Of a stretch of DNA of 15,266 nucleotides, positions 6,511 to 15,188 are shown in pieces. Positions within the stretch are counted from its first letter, which is position 1; each line of letters opens with the position of its first letter. Source of the DNA: Willaertia magna (lineage: Eukaryota; Heterolobosea; Eutetramitea; Acrasida; Naegleriidae); contig CADWAF010005048.1 of NCBI GenBank assembly GCA_902984215.1, forward strand, positions 1-15,266. The letters run 5' to 3'. The position numbers and the translations under genes are program-made. Under the pieces are notes generated by a model. That model did not search any database, was not told where the DNA came from, and was given only the letters and a program-made list of their open reading frames with translations.

Positions 6511-9500
6511 ATGAAAAGAACCCAGCCTAAAGGAATGAACGGGAATTCTTCTTCTCAAAAAGCCTTGAAGAAGTCAAAAACAAATTTTAATGATGATACA
6601 CCATCAATGGAAGATGAATCATTAAATCCATATTTTGATTATAAATCAAGAAGATTATTTATTCCACATAATGTTATTATAAATAAACAATCCTCTGCTG
6701 GTATCGATTTACGAGGAATTGCTTGGGTGTTAACAAATGATATTCTTTACGTTTGGAGTATAAAACAATTATTAACATCTCCTAGTATAGAAGCAATTCG
6801 TTTAGAAAATGTTCCACTATCAGAAAATTCAAGAAAATGTTTAATTACAACAGTAATACCAATTTCAAAAAGTAATGACGTTTTAATGAATATCACAAAC
6901 AATGAAATTCATAAAAAATTTGGAATTTTAGCAATAACCCCCGATGGAAAATACAAATATTGGTATAACATTAATTTAGACAATAATATGGAATTGAATA
7001 ACTATGAAGATGGAACTATTAATTTAGAAAATGGCAGCAATATTTCTTGTATTTCACCAAAGCTTTCACAAAATGGAATTATTTATATCGGTAACAAATC
7101 AGGATTAATTATTGAATGTTGTTGTTATTCAGAGGGTTCTTTGAAAACAATTGAAAAGTTTAAGGCCTTCACCAATGAAGAGCAACAAGCTTCTGGATTA
7201 TTTTATTGGTTGACACAACCTTTTATTTCCTCTAATAATTCATCTAAGAAAGAAAATTTAGTAAATATTTTACCAAATGAAAAGAATATTTATGTTTTAA
7301 CAGATAATTCTATTTTGAAATTTAATGATGAAAAAACTGTAAGTACGGTTTGTTGATTTTAAGATTTAATTTTTTTTTAAAGATCCAATGGAAACATAAT
7401 ATGATTAATGAATTGAGTAGAATTAGTGAAATGAAAAAATATGATGTTTCACTTTTAAATATCACACTAGATAATGACAAATTATATCTACTTACTTGGT
7501 GTATCCCTAAAAATACCTCTGACAAAGATATTCCATTAATTAATTACTTGTTATGGCCTATAACTGTTACTGGAAGAATTTCAGTAGGATCACCAATATC
7601 TGTTTTTTCTGCTGACTATAATAGCGAACTTAAATCTCTTTATAGAAAACATCAAATAGTTTCAAGTAATGGAAGAGTTTATGTTTTATTGCATGAAAAA
7701 TTAATTATAATTTCAAATAATCAAGTGATTACTACTTTTGATATTTCAGGTGCATTAAATACAAATATTGTAGACATTGTTGGTCTTTGTACCGTTTCAT
7801 ATAATAATAACAATAGTGGGTGTGTTGATTTAATTTCTGTACAAGAGGTATCTAGTGAAGAATTAGAAAAGGAAAAGAATTTATCTATAATTGAACAAAT
7901 ATTTGAAGAATCAACTAGTTCACAAACCTCTAATGACACCGAAACAGATTTTGCTAATGTACTAAACAAAACTTTCAAGAAATTTAAAAAGGATCAACAA
8001 ATTATACCTTTACCATCTCATTTCCCTTCCTCAGCGGTTATAAGAGCAAGTGAGTTTCTTATTAATGGAATACCCACCTCTGGAAGTATATTATTTGGAG
8101 ATGAAGAGGAAGATACTAGGCTATCTCTATTAATCCTAAAGAAACTACAAAAGAAACTAGAAGATCATTTATTATTTATTGAATTTTTACAACAATTAAA
8201 TTTATGGGGTGACAGATTAACACCTAAACAAAGAGCAATCTTAATAGAACATTGTGAGAAAGTATGTGTTGCCATTGAGATTAGAAAGCTGCAAAATAAT
8301 TTAGAAAAGCAAGATAAGTTAGGAAATGCATTACTTTTAGATGCAATGAAAGTTTCATGCAAAAGAAATGGAATTGATGATTCATTATGTAATCATGAAA
8401 ACTTTTTTATTAACGTTTCTAGTGTTGGTGACATTTTACCTATCATTCTAGAAATTACATATAACAAGATATCAACTCATACTAAAGTAGTTAACCAATT
8501 ATTCCAAGCATTTATTGATGGGATAAATGAGTGTAAGAAAATATTAATTGATGACTTAAGTATGACTTCTGTTTCAAGCAATTGGACCACAGAAGATTCT
8601 ACTTTATTAGTTAATACATTCTTTGAACAAATTAATAGATCATCAACTACTATAGAAACATCCCACTCGGTTGCCTTAATTTTAAATCAAATGTATGATA
8701 TGGCAGATTTTATGTTTAATATTTTAAGCCAACAACAAGATAACAATTCTCAAACATTACAATTTGAAGAAAAACGAGACGCAATAATATCTATATTTAA
8801 AAAGTCAAATGATCACTATGAATCAGGCAAACATTTTGCATTAACTCTAGCAGAGAAATATAAAGATTATAAGCATTTGATAGAGTTAATTGAGGAAATG
8901 TACACTACTAAAAAAGAACGTCATTCAAAATATAGTGGATATTTAAGAAGATACAAGGATTTTGCAAAATTCTTATTTACTTATCTTAGAAATAAACAAA
9001 GATACTCTGAACTGTTGTCGAATGAAGAATGGAACAAATTGTATTCTGAAGAAATAACAAAGGCAATAGAGGGATACAATAATCTTAAATATTTACACTT
9101 TATTGAAACCGAGAGACTTGGAGATGCTCAAGTAGCTTTAACAGATTTGGTGGAAGACACAAATGAGAATATTGTTCAATACCCTTCACTTTTAATGTCT
9201 AGAAATAGACTGTCTTTATTGAAATTAATATCCATTGCTAATAATGATACAAAGACTTTAGATAATTCATCTTACTATCTCAAACTAAGTTCATACCAAG
9301 AAAGATTATCAACTGATTTATCAATTAACAACATTGACACTCAATGGTCTCAGCAACCACTAGAAAAAGCAGAAGATTTAATGCGTACTGTTTATTTAAG
9401 AATTCCTAATAATTTAACTTTACTCAAAGAAAATCAAGATAAGTACAGGGAAAGAATGATAATTGGGTTGGAAATATATAATGAATGGGAAGAAAAAGAA

Positions 9501-9821
9501 TGGACAGGAAGAGAAGGAAATGAGAAAGCAGAAGATATCCTTTCTTCTCTATACACTGCTTGCTTTTGTGTAAGTCCAAAATTATTGGAATGGTCTAATG
9601 GAGCAATCCCAACAAACGAACAAGAATTTATAACTGAATCCACTCTTTACAAATGTTGTTCTCAATTTTTTGGTACTCGTGCTCAAATGACACAAGTTAT
9701 TTATTCCAGAGTATATGAATTTCTGGAAACTAATTTCAGTGAAAGGCATGCAAAAGTGTTTGCTGCGGTATTTGTTAGTGCCAATGAGTCTGTTAATGGT
9801 GTAGAAATGAGTAGTGAATAG
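6511..9821 (+). CDS. NUP133: Nucleoporin NUP133 (nuclear pore Y-complex)
   Basis: Exons 6511-7338 and 7383-9821 give 1088 residues (human about 1156). The N-terminal part (about 40-430) is beta-rich, as expected for the seven-bladed propeller (Nucleoporin_N). A loop at about 227-245, ASGLFYWLTQPFISSNN, sits where human NUP133 has its membrane-curvature sensor (ALPS). It is followed by blade sequence ending IQWKHNMINELSRI, like the human KHAYSWDINRAL stretch. The rest is an alpha-helical stack (Nucleoporin_C); its segment HYESGKHFALTLAEKYKDYKHLIELIEEM resembles the human helix after YQTAASLAEKY. A basic N-terminus (KRTQPKG...KKSK) precedes the propeller. NUP133 is the outer end of the Y-shaped scaffold and pairs with NUP107. 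The start is the ATG at 6511; upstream in-frame TTG codons are ignored. Weak overall similarity makes NUP155-type relatives the main alternative. Confidence 0.88.
7339..7382 (+). other. Spliceosomal intron of NUP133
   Basis: 44 nt, phase 0, the shortest here; donor GTAAGT, T-rich tract before acceptor AAG. Splicing joins NDEKT to IQWKHNM. Retention gives a TGA within six codons. Confidence 0.93.
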
Positions 9822-9915
9822 TCATGTTTTGGTGTTCTTTAAGGGAGAGGAATTATTTCTTTCTTATTAAGAAAGGCTTGTTGTAAGACAAAAAATAAAT
9901 TAAAAATTAAAAAAA
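9822..9915. promoter_or_regulatory. NUP133-RCC1 gene spacer
   Basis: 94 bp between two plus-strand genes, so it must hold the NUP133 3' end and the promoter of the RCC1-like gene. The last 30 bp before the start codon are almost pure A/T, mostly A. A 17-bp palindrome is listed separately. Confidence 0.4.
9859..9875. repeat. 17-bp palindrome CTTTCTTA-T-TAAGAAAG
   Basis: Perfect 8-bp arms around a single central base, in the short spacer after NUP133. It could be a dimeric factor site or a 3'-end element. Being AT-rich, it may also be chance. Confidence 0.6.
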
Positions 9916-11031
9916 ATGGAGATAACAAAAGTAACACGAACGTCAAAGGATTTTACCTTTAAGAAACGAGTGAAATTTATTAAATACGGTGAAAATCATA
10001 TTGTTTTAGTGACTAAAAAAAATAATGTGTATGGATATGGTGAAAATTATAAAGGACAATTAGGAATATCCAAATTAAAAGTTAATAAATTTACAAAAAT
10101 TAATTTAAAGTGTAACAACATTACACATTTAGAATGTGGGAATAATTCTACATTTATTATTGATGAAAGTGAATCAATTTACAAAACTGCTAGAGATGAA
10201 ATTCTACTGTATAGCTCTGGGCGGTTAAATATTCAATCGTTTAAAGTTTATCAAGGTTGGCCTTTGATTGTTAAAACAAATGGTGAATTAATAAGGCTTC
10301 TTGAAAATGGATATATACGAATCGACACCAACACTTTAGATACTGAAATAAATGATTTACAATGTGGAGATAATTATTTTATTGTTTTAGATAGATATGG
10401 TTCAATTTATGGTTATGGTGCAAATTATTTTGGTCAACTTAGTTCAGTAGATACAAATTACTTTCATTCTTTAACTAAAATTGATTTTCCATTCAAAGTT
10501 GAAAAAGTTTATTGTAATAAATATACGACATTTATAGTAACAGAAAGTAATGATATTTACGGAACTGGTGAAAATAATTTTGGTCAATTAGGTTTAAAAG
10601 ATGAAAAAAATAGAAGAACTTTTACAAAAATTGTAATTGATAATATTAACAACTCCAATAATAGAATTTATAAATCTTTTGGTTATTATAATATTATTAG
10701 AAATGGTAAAAAATTTTATATCACAGGTTCCACTTTAAATGATTATTTATTTGAAGTAAAAGATGGATTACAATTTAGTGAATGTATTTATTTAACTGAA
10801 TTCAAAAAGTTAGAAAAAATTTATTTTGAAAAGAGATATGTTAATTTATTATTATTAAATGAAAGTTTATTTATTATTAAAAGTGATTATAAGATTAATA
10901 ATGAATTTGATGATGATGGAAAGTTAATTGGAAAAATGTGTTTACAAAAATTAAGGAATGAACAATTGTGTGATATAAGTTTTATTGTAATGGATCTATA
11001 TTGCAAAAAGAGAAAGAGAGAAATGGAATAA
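9916..11031 (+). CDS. RCC1-repeat protein with a truncated BTB remnant
   Basis: 371 residues, no intron seen. RCC1-type propeller repeats are visible at about 20-52 (GENHIVLVTKKNNVYGYGENYKGQLG), 147-176 (CGDNYFIVLDRYGSIYGYGANYFGQL) and 197-227 (YGTGENNFGQLG). Degenerate blades lie between them and up to about 325. RCC1-like propellers serve as Ran exchange factors or as general protein-interaction platforms; catalytic Ran residues cannot be assigned, so no GEF activity is claimed. Residues 341-358, MCLQKLRNEQLCDISFIV, look like the start of a BTB/POZ domain as in RCC1-BTB proteins, but the chain then ends with a basic CKKRKREME tail and TAA. No BTB continuation is found in any frame downstream. 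The KKRKR cluster could act as a nuclear localisation signal. Base composition is even more AT-rich than its neighbours. It may be a decaying or shortened family member. Confidence 0.85.
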   Translation: MEITKVTRTSKDFTFKKRVKFIKYGENHIVLVTKKNNVYGYGENYKGQLGISKLKVNKFTKINLKCNNITHLECGNNSTFIIDESESIYKTARDEILLYSSGRLNIQSFKVYQGWPLIVKTNGELIRLLENGYIRIDTNTLDTEINDLQCGDNYFIVLDRYGSIYGYGANYFGQLSSVDTNYFHSLTKIDFPFKVEKVYCNKYTTFIVTESNDIYGTGENNFGQLGLKDEKNRRTFTKIVIDNINNSNNRIYKSFGYYNIIRNGKKFYITGSTLNDYLFEVKDGLQFSECIYLTEFKKLEKIYFEKRYVNLLLLNESLFIIKSDYKINNEFDDDGKLIGKMCLQKLRNEQLCDISFIVMDLYCKKRKREME

Positions 11032-11180
11032 GTGAAACGTTTTACAAAATATTGTTTTATTATTAATTATTGTTTATTTTCCCAGTTATAACTTTGCCAT
11101 TATTTTATTTTTGTAATCCACACCATGAACGTCTTTGTGAAACTCAAAAAATAAAAATCAAAGTATGACACCATCAATCC

Positions 11181-11340
11181 ACTGTCATCACGTCGAATTG
11201 GAAAACACTTCTTTGACAGATTCTTGAAATTGTAGATTTTATGTAATTCAAACAGTTTAAAGCAGTTAAATAGATAACACTGTCTAAATCAACAACAGTA
11301 TTCATTCAATGAATTGAAGACAGTTTAGCCAGTATACAGT
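11181..11340. repeat. Cluster of ACAGT/ACTGT motifs with nested inverted repeat
   Basis: Six copies of ACAGT on either strand occur in 160 bp: 11181 (-), 11252 (+), 11279 (-), 11295 (+), 11320 (+) and 11336 (+). A seventh (-) is at 11598. ACTGTCT (11279-11285) and AGACAGT (11318-11324) are exact inverted copies. They flank an odd-centred palindrome ATTCATT-C-AATGAAT (11300-11314). Confidence 0.55.
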
Positions 11341-11424
11341 ATTTCAAAAAACTGAATTTGCGATATCCAGATTTTATACAACAACTCTCCTTTTTAGACG
11401 TTATTGTAATGTGTTAGAATCTCG

Positions 11425-11453
11425 CCAATCACAGCAAAGTGTACACTATAAAA
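11425..11453 (+). promoter_or_regulatory. CCAAT box and TATAAAA pair
   Basis: CCAAT at 11425-11429 and TATAAAA at 11447-11453 have a promoter-like order on the plus strand, about 230 bp before the SAMDC start codon. If used, the mRNA would have a leader of roughly 200 nt. A nearer start site is equally possible. Confidence 0.3.
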
Positions 11454-11602
11454 CCCGAAACTTCCCATAAATTTTTAAAACCGGTTTGTTCAAAAAAAAA
11501 GAGCATAACATTTGTCTCATTTTTCCTTAGGAAACAAATATTTTTCTCATCTGCTGTTCTTTTCAGAAAGCAACACACCAACAAAGTTTTATACCCCACT
11601 GT

Positions 11603-11751
11603 ATGCATTTTGTTGCAAACCAGCAACCAATAAGAGAGAATAGAAAGCAAAGGAAGGAATTACTCTTCATTTTAAGCAATAATGTAAGTTTTTAATAACT
11701 TTCAATTTAAATTTACATAATATTTATCTAAAGGCAAAAGAACCAGGCTAA
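11603..11751 (+). other. Candidate overlapping uORF of the SAMDC gene
   Basis: An ATG at 11603 lies 79 nt before the SAMDC start codon. In spliced RNA it would run 27 codons to 11683, continue in exon 2 (11734 on) out of frame with SAMDC and stop at TAA 11749-11751, giving 32 residues. In unspliced RNA it stops at 11693-11695. It depends on a transcription start upstream of 11603, which is not known. SAMDC mRNAs of mammals and plants are controlled by uORFs of other sequences. Confidence 0.3.
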
Positions 11752-12994
11752 CACCAATAACGACGCATCCCCAACCGATATTGCAGTAGTTAAACAAAAG
11801 GAATTTCCTAACCCACAATTAGAAGGAGAATTTGGTTTTGAAGGACCAGAGAAGAGACTTGAAATTGATTTTAGAGTTAAAAAAACTGATATCCATTATC
11901 AAGAATATTTATTAGCGCATCAAAATGATGGTAGTAGCAGCGAAGAAGAAGACAGTACATCTATTGAAACTAAGTACTTTAATTTAATGAATATTGATGA
12001 TGATACTTGGCAAAGCATGTTAGATTTAGCTCACTGCAAAATTTTATCTAAAAAACAAAATGACCAATTTATGTGTTACGTTTTAAGTGAATCTAGTCTT
12101 TTCGTTTTTAAGAAGAAATTAGTTTTAAAGACTTGCGGTACTACCACTTTATTACATACTTTGAATAAGATTAAAGAAATTGCTGATACTCAAGGTTTAG
12201 AAGCTGATTTAGTTATTTACTCTAGAAAGAATTTCAATTATCCACAAGCGCAACCACATCCACATTCTTCTTTTGAAGAAGAGTTGAGTCATTTGACTAG
12301 AGAATATCCATCAGGTGAAGGATATGTTGTTGGTTCGGTGTTACACGACCATTGGTATTTGTATATTGCAGATATGCAAGAAGAAGATGACGTAAAGAAA
12401 GACCCAGACCAAACATTAGAAGTTTTAATGCACGAATTAGATCCAGAAGTTATGAAACAATTCTTTTCCGAAGCAAGAGAAAAGAGAGAAAGCGGTGTTA
12501 CAATTGAAGAGGTAACTGGTATTGATAAATTAATCCCTGGATCAGATATTGATTCTTTTGAATTTGATCCTTGTGGTTATAGTATGAATGGTTTATTAGG
12601 AAAATGTTATTGGACTATCCATATTACTCCAGAAGATTCATGTTCATTTGTCAGTTTTGAAACTAATTTAAAGAGCTCTAGAATTGAACAATATTCTAGA
12701 TTAATTGAAAGAGTTATTGAAACCTTTAAACCAGGTCGTTTTACTGTCACTTTATTCGCAGATGACCATTGGGATATTGAACATGACCATCACCATAAAC
12801 CACATAATCCAAAAGAAACTTTACTGGACCAAGAGGCATTCCAAATACACAATTCAAACCTTTTAAAAACTTATAGTGCTTTTACTAATTTAACAGTAGG
12901 TGATCAATATCGTCTTAAGAGTAAAAGTTTCTACGAGTTCATTGGAGGATACAACTTAACTTTCACTAACTTTGTTTCAACCAAGCAAAAATAA
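11682..12994 (+). CDS. AMD1: S-adenosylmethionine decarboxylase proenzyme
   Basis: Exons 11682-11683 and 11734-12994 give 420 residues (human 334). It makes decarboxylated AdoMet, the aminopropyl donor for spermidine and spermine. The proenzyme self-cleaves before Ser121 in YVLSESSLFV (E120|S121), forming the pyruvoyl cofactor. Catalytic Cys135 (LKTCGTT) and the Ser and His needed for processing (DPCGYSMNG, YWTIHIT) are present. The acidic residues of FEGPEKRLE (E37, E40, E44), PGSDID and SFETN match positions that bind substrate or the activator putrescine in the human enzyme, so putrescine activation is likely. Extra length comes from a 33-residue N-terminal extension, an acidic insert (about 65-90, SSSEEEDS) and a His-rich loop (EHDHHHKPH) late in the chain. 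The start codon is split AT|G by the intron; the region downstream stays open and contains the essential FEGPEK motif, which excludes a start at Met86. Confidence 0.98.
11684..11733 (+). other. Intron splitting the SAMDC start codon
   Basis: 50 nt, donor GTAAGT, acceptor AAG, inserted after the second base of the start codon (AT|G). Unspliced RNA reads AUG-UAA at this site, an immediate start-stop, so only spliced mRNA can make the full enzyme from this start. Confidence 0.88.
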
Positions 12995-13128
12995 TTTATG
13001 TAATTGTATTCCAGACAACCATACCTTTATCCCTCCATCACTAATAAACAAATCCTTGTTTCCAATCTTCCTTATTTCTCATTTCAATACGCCAATAAAC
13101 CATTTAATGATTTTAGAACTACAAAAAA
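12995..13128. promoter_or_regulatory. SAMDC-TXNDC9 spacer
   Basis: 134 bp, pyrimidine-rich on the plus strand, between two genes in the same direction. AATAAA occurs near 13044 and 13093, either of which could serve SAMDC polyadenylation; the second is within CCAATAAACC, so it may instead be a CCAAT element for TXNDC9. Confidence 0.4.
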
Positions 13129-13933
13129 ATGTTAAAGTCAAGTGGTAAGTGTTTTTTATTTACGGGTTTTTTCTGCAACTATCTTTAAAACAGGCTTCTT
13201 TACGGATCAAGATAAGGCTAACGCAGCGAACGCTTTTGAATATGCTACAAAGTCTTTAGTAGAAAAGAAAGCAAAGGAGAACATTAAAAAAGAAGAAGAT
13301 AAGTTAAAACCAAAACATACAAAAAGGGATATTTACATTAAGGATACAACAACCTTAGGAGATGAACAACCAAGAGAAAAAGTAGAAAATAAGGAAGATG
13401 AAGATTTTGATTATTTACTAGAAGAGGAAGATGATGAACTGGCCAAATTGAAAGAAATGAGATTGGAACAATTAAAGAAACAAAACTCCAAGAAATTAGA
13501 GTTGGTAGCACAAAGGTCACATACAAAATACACTGAAATCGGAGAAGAACAATTTCTTGATACTGTTTTAAAGAGTAAATATTGCGTTTGTCACTTTTAT
13601 CATAGAGATTTTGAAAGATGCAAAATTGTAGATAAACATTTATCTCTTTTATGTGAGAAATATTGGCAAACAAGGTTCTGTAAACTCAACGCAGAAAAAT
13701 CTTCTTTCTTTGTTGGAAAATTACAAGTCAAAAGTAAGTATCAACACTTAAACACTTTGGTTTTTCTAATGTAAATAGTGTTACCTTCAATTGTGTTATT
13801 TAAGGATGGAGTTGCAGTTGACAGAATTGTTGGGTTTGATGAATTGGGAGGAAGAGATGATTTCCCAACAAAAGCTATGGAGTTAAGGTTATTGTCATCA
13901 AAAGTTGTTGGTATGGATTTACCTTTAGATTAA
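13129..13933 (+). CDS. TXNDC9: TXNDC9 / phosducin-like co-chaperone of the CCT chaperonin
   Basis: Exons 13129-13144, 13194-13733 and 13779-13933 give 236 residues (human 226). The N-terminal half is helical and charged, with an acidic run (EEEDDEL, about 82-88) and the family segment LKEMRLEQLKKQ. A thioredoxin-like fold covers about 117-225: HTKYTEIGEEQFLDTV, then CVCHFYHRDFERCKIVDKHL, FCKLNAEK, MLPSIVLFKDG and VGFDELGGRDDF. The last four match human TXNDC9 closely. The redox CXXC of true thioredoxins is absent (Cys136, Cys138 and Cys148 do not form it), as in phosducin-like proteins. Family members bind CCT/TRiC and tune folding of actin and tubulin. Exon 1 codes only MLKSS plus one base; its ATG has a good A-rich context. 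Exon 3 restores the last strands. The human acidic C-terminal tail is missing. It converges on BCD1, with 37 bp between stop codons. Confidence 0.96.
13145..13193 (+). other. TXNDC9 intron 1
   Basis: 49 nt, phase 1, donor GTAAGT, acceptor CAG, only 16 coding bases after the start codon. The spliced junction reads SSG-FFTDQ. Retention shifts the frame. Confidence 0.9.
13734..13778 (+). other. TXNDC9 intron 2
   Basis: 45 nt, phase 1, donor GTAAGT, acceptor TAG. It is the only intron here with a length divisible by three, and it carries an in-frame TAA (13772-13774). Splicing gives QVK-M-LPSIVLFKDG, restoring the thioredoxin-fold strand. Confidence 0.92.
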
Positions 13934-13970
13934 GGCTACATTATCCATAATAGTATTAAATATTGTAATT

Positions 13971-15188
13971 TTATTTACTTTCATTAGAAGAGCTAGCTGT
14001 TGACACATTATTTGATCTATAGTTATTATTTCTTCCTCTATAGTTATTATTATAACTTCCTCTTTGATGATTATTTTCTTGATAATTCTTCTTTTTATTC
14101 TTTCTATCTAAAAAGGCTTGTCTTTTCTCTTTCTTTTCTTTAATTTTATCTTCTCTTTCTTTTATCATTGAATCCATCAATTCTTTACTAATAATATTAT
14201 ATAAATGTTTATGTGAAGGTAAAACTATATGAATTGTTGGATATTCAATAATAATCATATCTTTTAAAGCTTCTTTTAATGAAATATTTTCATTTAATTG
14301 ATAAAATAATGTTGTTTCATTCATTGGTCTATTTGGTACTTGAAGAAAATAACCAAATTTAAAATCTTCTTCTTCTTTATTATTTAATGACTTTTCATAA
14401 ATATAAGCATATTTTTGTAATAAATCTCTTGTTTTAGCATTTCCATTAATATTCTTATCTAAATATTTTGTAATAATATCTTTAACTTTTAAATCTTCAC
14501 ATACATGTTTTTCAATTACATGTTGACAATTATTTAATTGATTTTCTAATTGTTCTTGTTGATCAAATAAAAATTCAATCCTCCAATAGATTTTATCACC
14601 TTTTCTATTGTAATAACTTGTATTTTCTTCTCTTCTTTTCATTCCAATTGACATTAATTCTAATCTTATTTTTCTTTGTAAACTTTTAATTTGTAATTCT
14701 TTACTTTTTGGTAAATGAAATTGATATGGATGTGAATCAATTTTATTTATTTCTCTATTTTTAGAAATTTTATTTGTTTCTTTTTCTAAATTTTCTAAAA
14801 AATTATAATCATTTTTAATATTTCTTGTTGTAAAGTTTGTTAAATCAACAAATTTAGTTGGATCTCTCTTTCCATTACAATTTTGTAAATTATTTTGAAT
14901 ATGATTTTTATAACAATTGACGGAACAATATTTTATTTCACAACCTGGACATGTATATTTAGAATTATTTTGTGAACAAATTTGGCAAATAGGGGATTCT
15001 AATTTTCTTTTTTTTATTATTGAATTTTCTTCTTCTTCTTCTTGTTCTTCATTATTGTCTATGTTATTAGTTGTAGTGTTTTCATTTTCATTGTCTATGT
15101 TATTGGTTGTTGGTATATTTTCTAATGTTGTTTCCGATGGAATAGTTGTTGGAGAGCTATCGATATTGTCAAATTGACGTTGTTCCAT
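13971..15188 (-). CDS. ZNHIT6: BCD1/ZNHIT6 box C/D snoRNP assembly factor (zf-HIT)
   Basis: 405 residues in one exon. A zf-HIT zinc finger at 68-104 has all eight ligands: Cys68, 71, 80, 83, 88, 92, His96 and Cys104, holding two interleaved zinc ions. Directly after it, NGKRDPTKFVDLTNF and NDYNFLENLEK are the BCD1-specific follow-on (recalled human: SGVRDKTAYVSL...DYRFLEE). Later GDKIYWRIEFLF and YPTIHIVLPSHKHL fit the conserved C-terminal region. BCD1 is a nuclear factor that works with NUFIP, the R2TP complex and SNU13 to assemble box C/D snoRNPs. Before the finger there is an Asn/Glu/Thr-rich low-complexity tail with a short internal repeat. After about 335 the protein is a Lys/Glu-rich helix and then an Arg/Gly/Asn/Tyr-rich tail (NNYRGRNNNYRSNN), likely disordered and RNA-binding. 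Confidence 0.93.
   Translation of the reverse strand: MEQRQFDNIDSSPTTIPSETTLENIPTTNNIDNENENTTTNNIDNNEEQEEEEENSIIKKRKLESPICQICSQNNSKYTCPGCEIKYCSVNCYKNHIQNNLQNCNGKRDPTKFVDLTNFTTRNIKNDYNFLENLEKETNKISKNREINKIDSHPYQFHLPKSKELQIKSLQRKIRLELMSIGMKRREENTSYYNRKGDKIYWRIEFLFDQQEQLENQLNNCQHVIEKHVCEDLKVKDIITKYLDKNINGNAKTRDLLQKYAYIYEKSLNNKEEEDFKFGYFLQVPNRPMNETTLFYQLNENISLKEALKDMIIIEYPTIHIVLPSHKHLYNIISKELMDSMIKEREDKIKEKKEKRQAFLDRKNKKKNYQENNHQRGSYNNNYRGRNNNYRSNNVSTASSSNESK
15055..15110. repeat. Short direct repeat within BCD1 N-terminal low-complexity region
   Basis: The 20-bp unit at 15055-15074 recurs at 15091-15110 with one mismatch (36-bp period, 12 codons). It encodes the repeated TTNNIDN peptide. Nearby TTC triplets (about 15027-15050) encode a Glu-rich run. 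Slippage or unequal exchange is the likely origin. Confidence 0.75.

Larger units (their letters stand above)
11032..11681. promoter_or_regulatory. 650-bp gene-free region upstream of SAMDC
   Basis: The only long non-coding stretch. Opposing ORFs at about 11429-11650 are short, lack domain-like sequence and mirror each other, so I reject them. Visible items: RCC1-gene 3' flank with AATAAA-like sequence near 11150; inverted ATGACA/TGTCAT near 11164-11187; an ACAGT/ACTGT cluster (11181-11340); CCAAT (11425) followed 22 bp later by TATAAAA (11447); a palindrome AAACCGGTTT (11478-11487); pyrimidine-rich tracts ending in TTAGG and TTTCAG (about 11515-11576); a second CCAAT near 11626. No tRNA, rRNA or snoRNA signature was found. 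Confidence 0.55.

Noticed and set aside
11160..11200. Box C/D snoRNA on the minus strand (GTGATGA C-box-like)
   Set aside because: No D box (CTGA) at a suitable distance and no terminal stem.
11510..11580. 5'-UTR intron with acceptor TTTCAG near 11576 before SAMDC
   Set aside because: The pyrimidine tract is suggestive, but no GTAAGT/GTATGT donor lies 40-60 nt upstream as in the other introns.
11429..11650. Opposing ORFs of 64-73 codons upstream of SAMDC
   Set aside because: They mirror each other, lack domain-like sequence or convincing start context, and overlap promoter-like elements.
11032..11681. tRNA or other small RNA gene
   Set aside because: No GGTTC-type T-loop paired with an acceptor stem or A/B boxes was found by eye; a tRNAscan or Infernal run would settle it.
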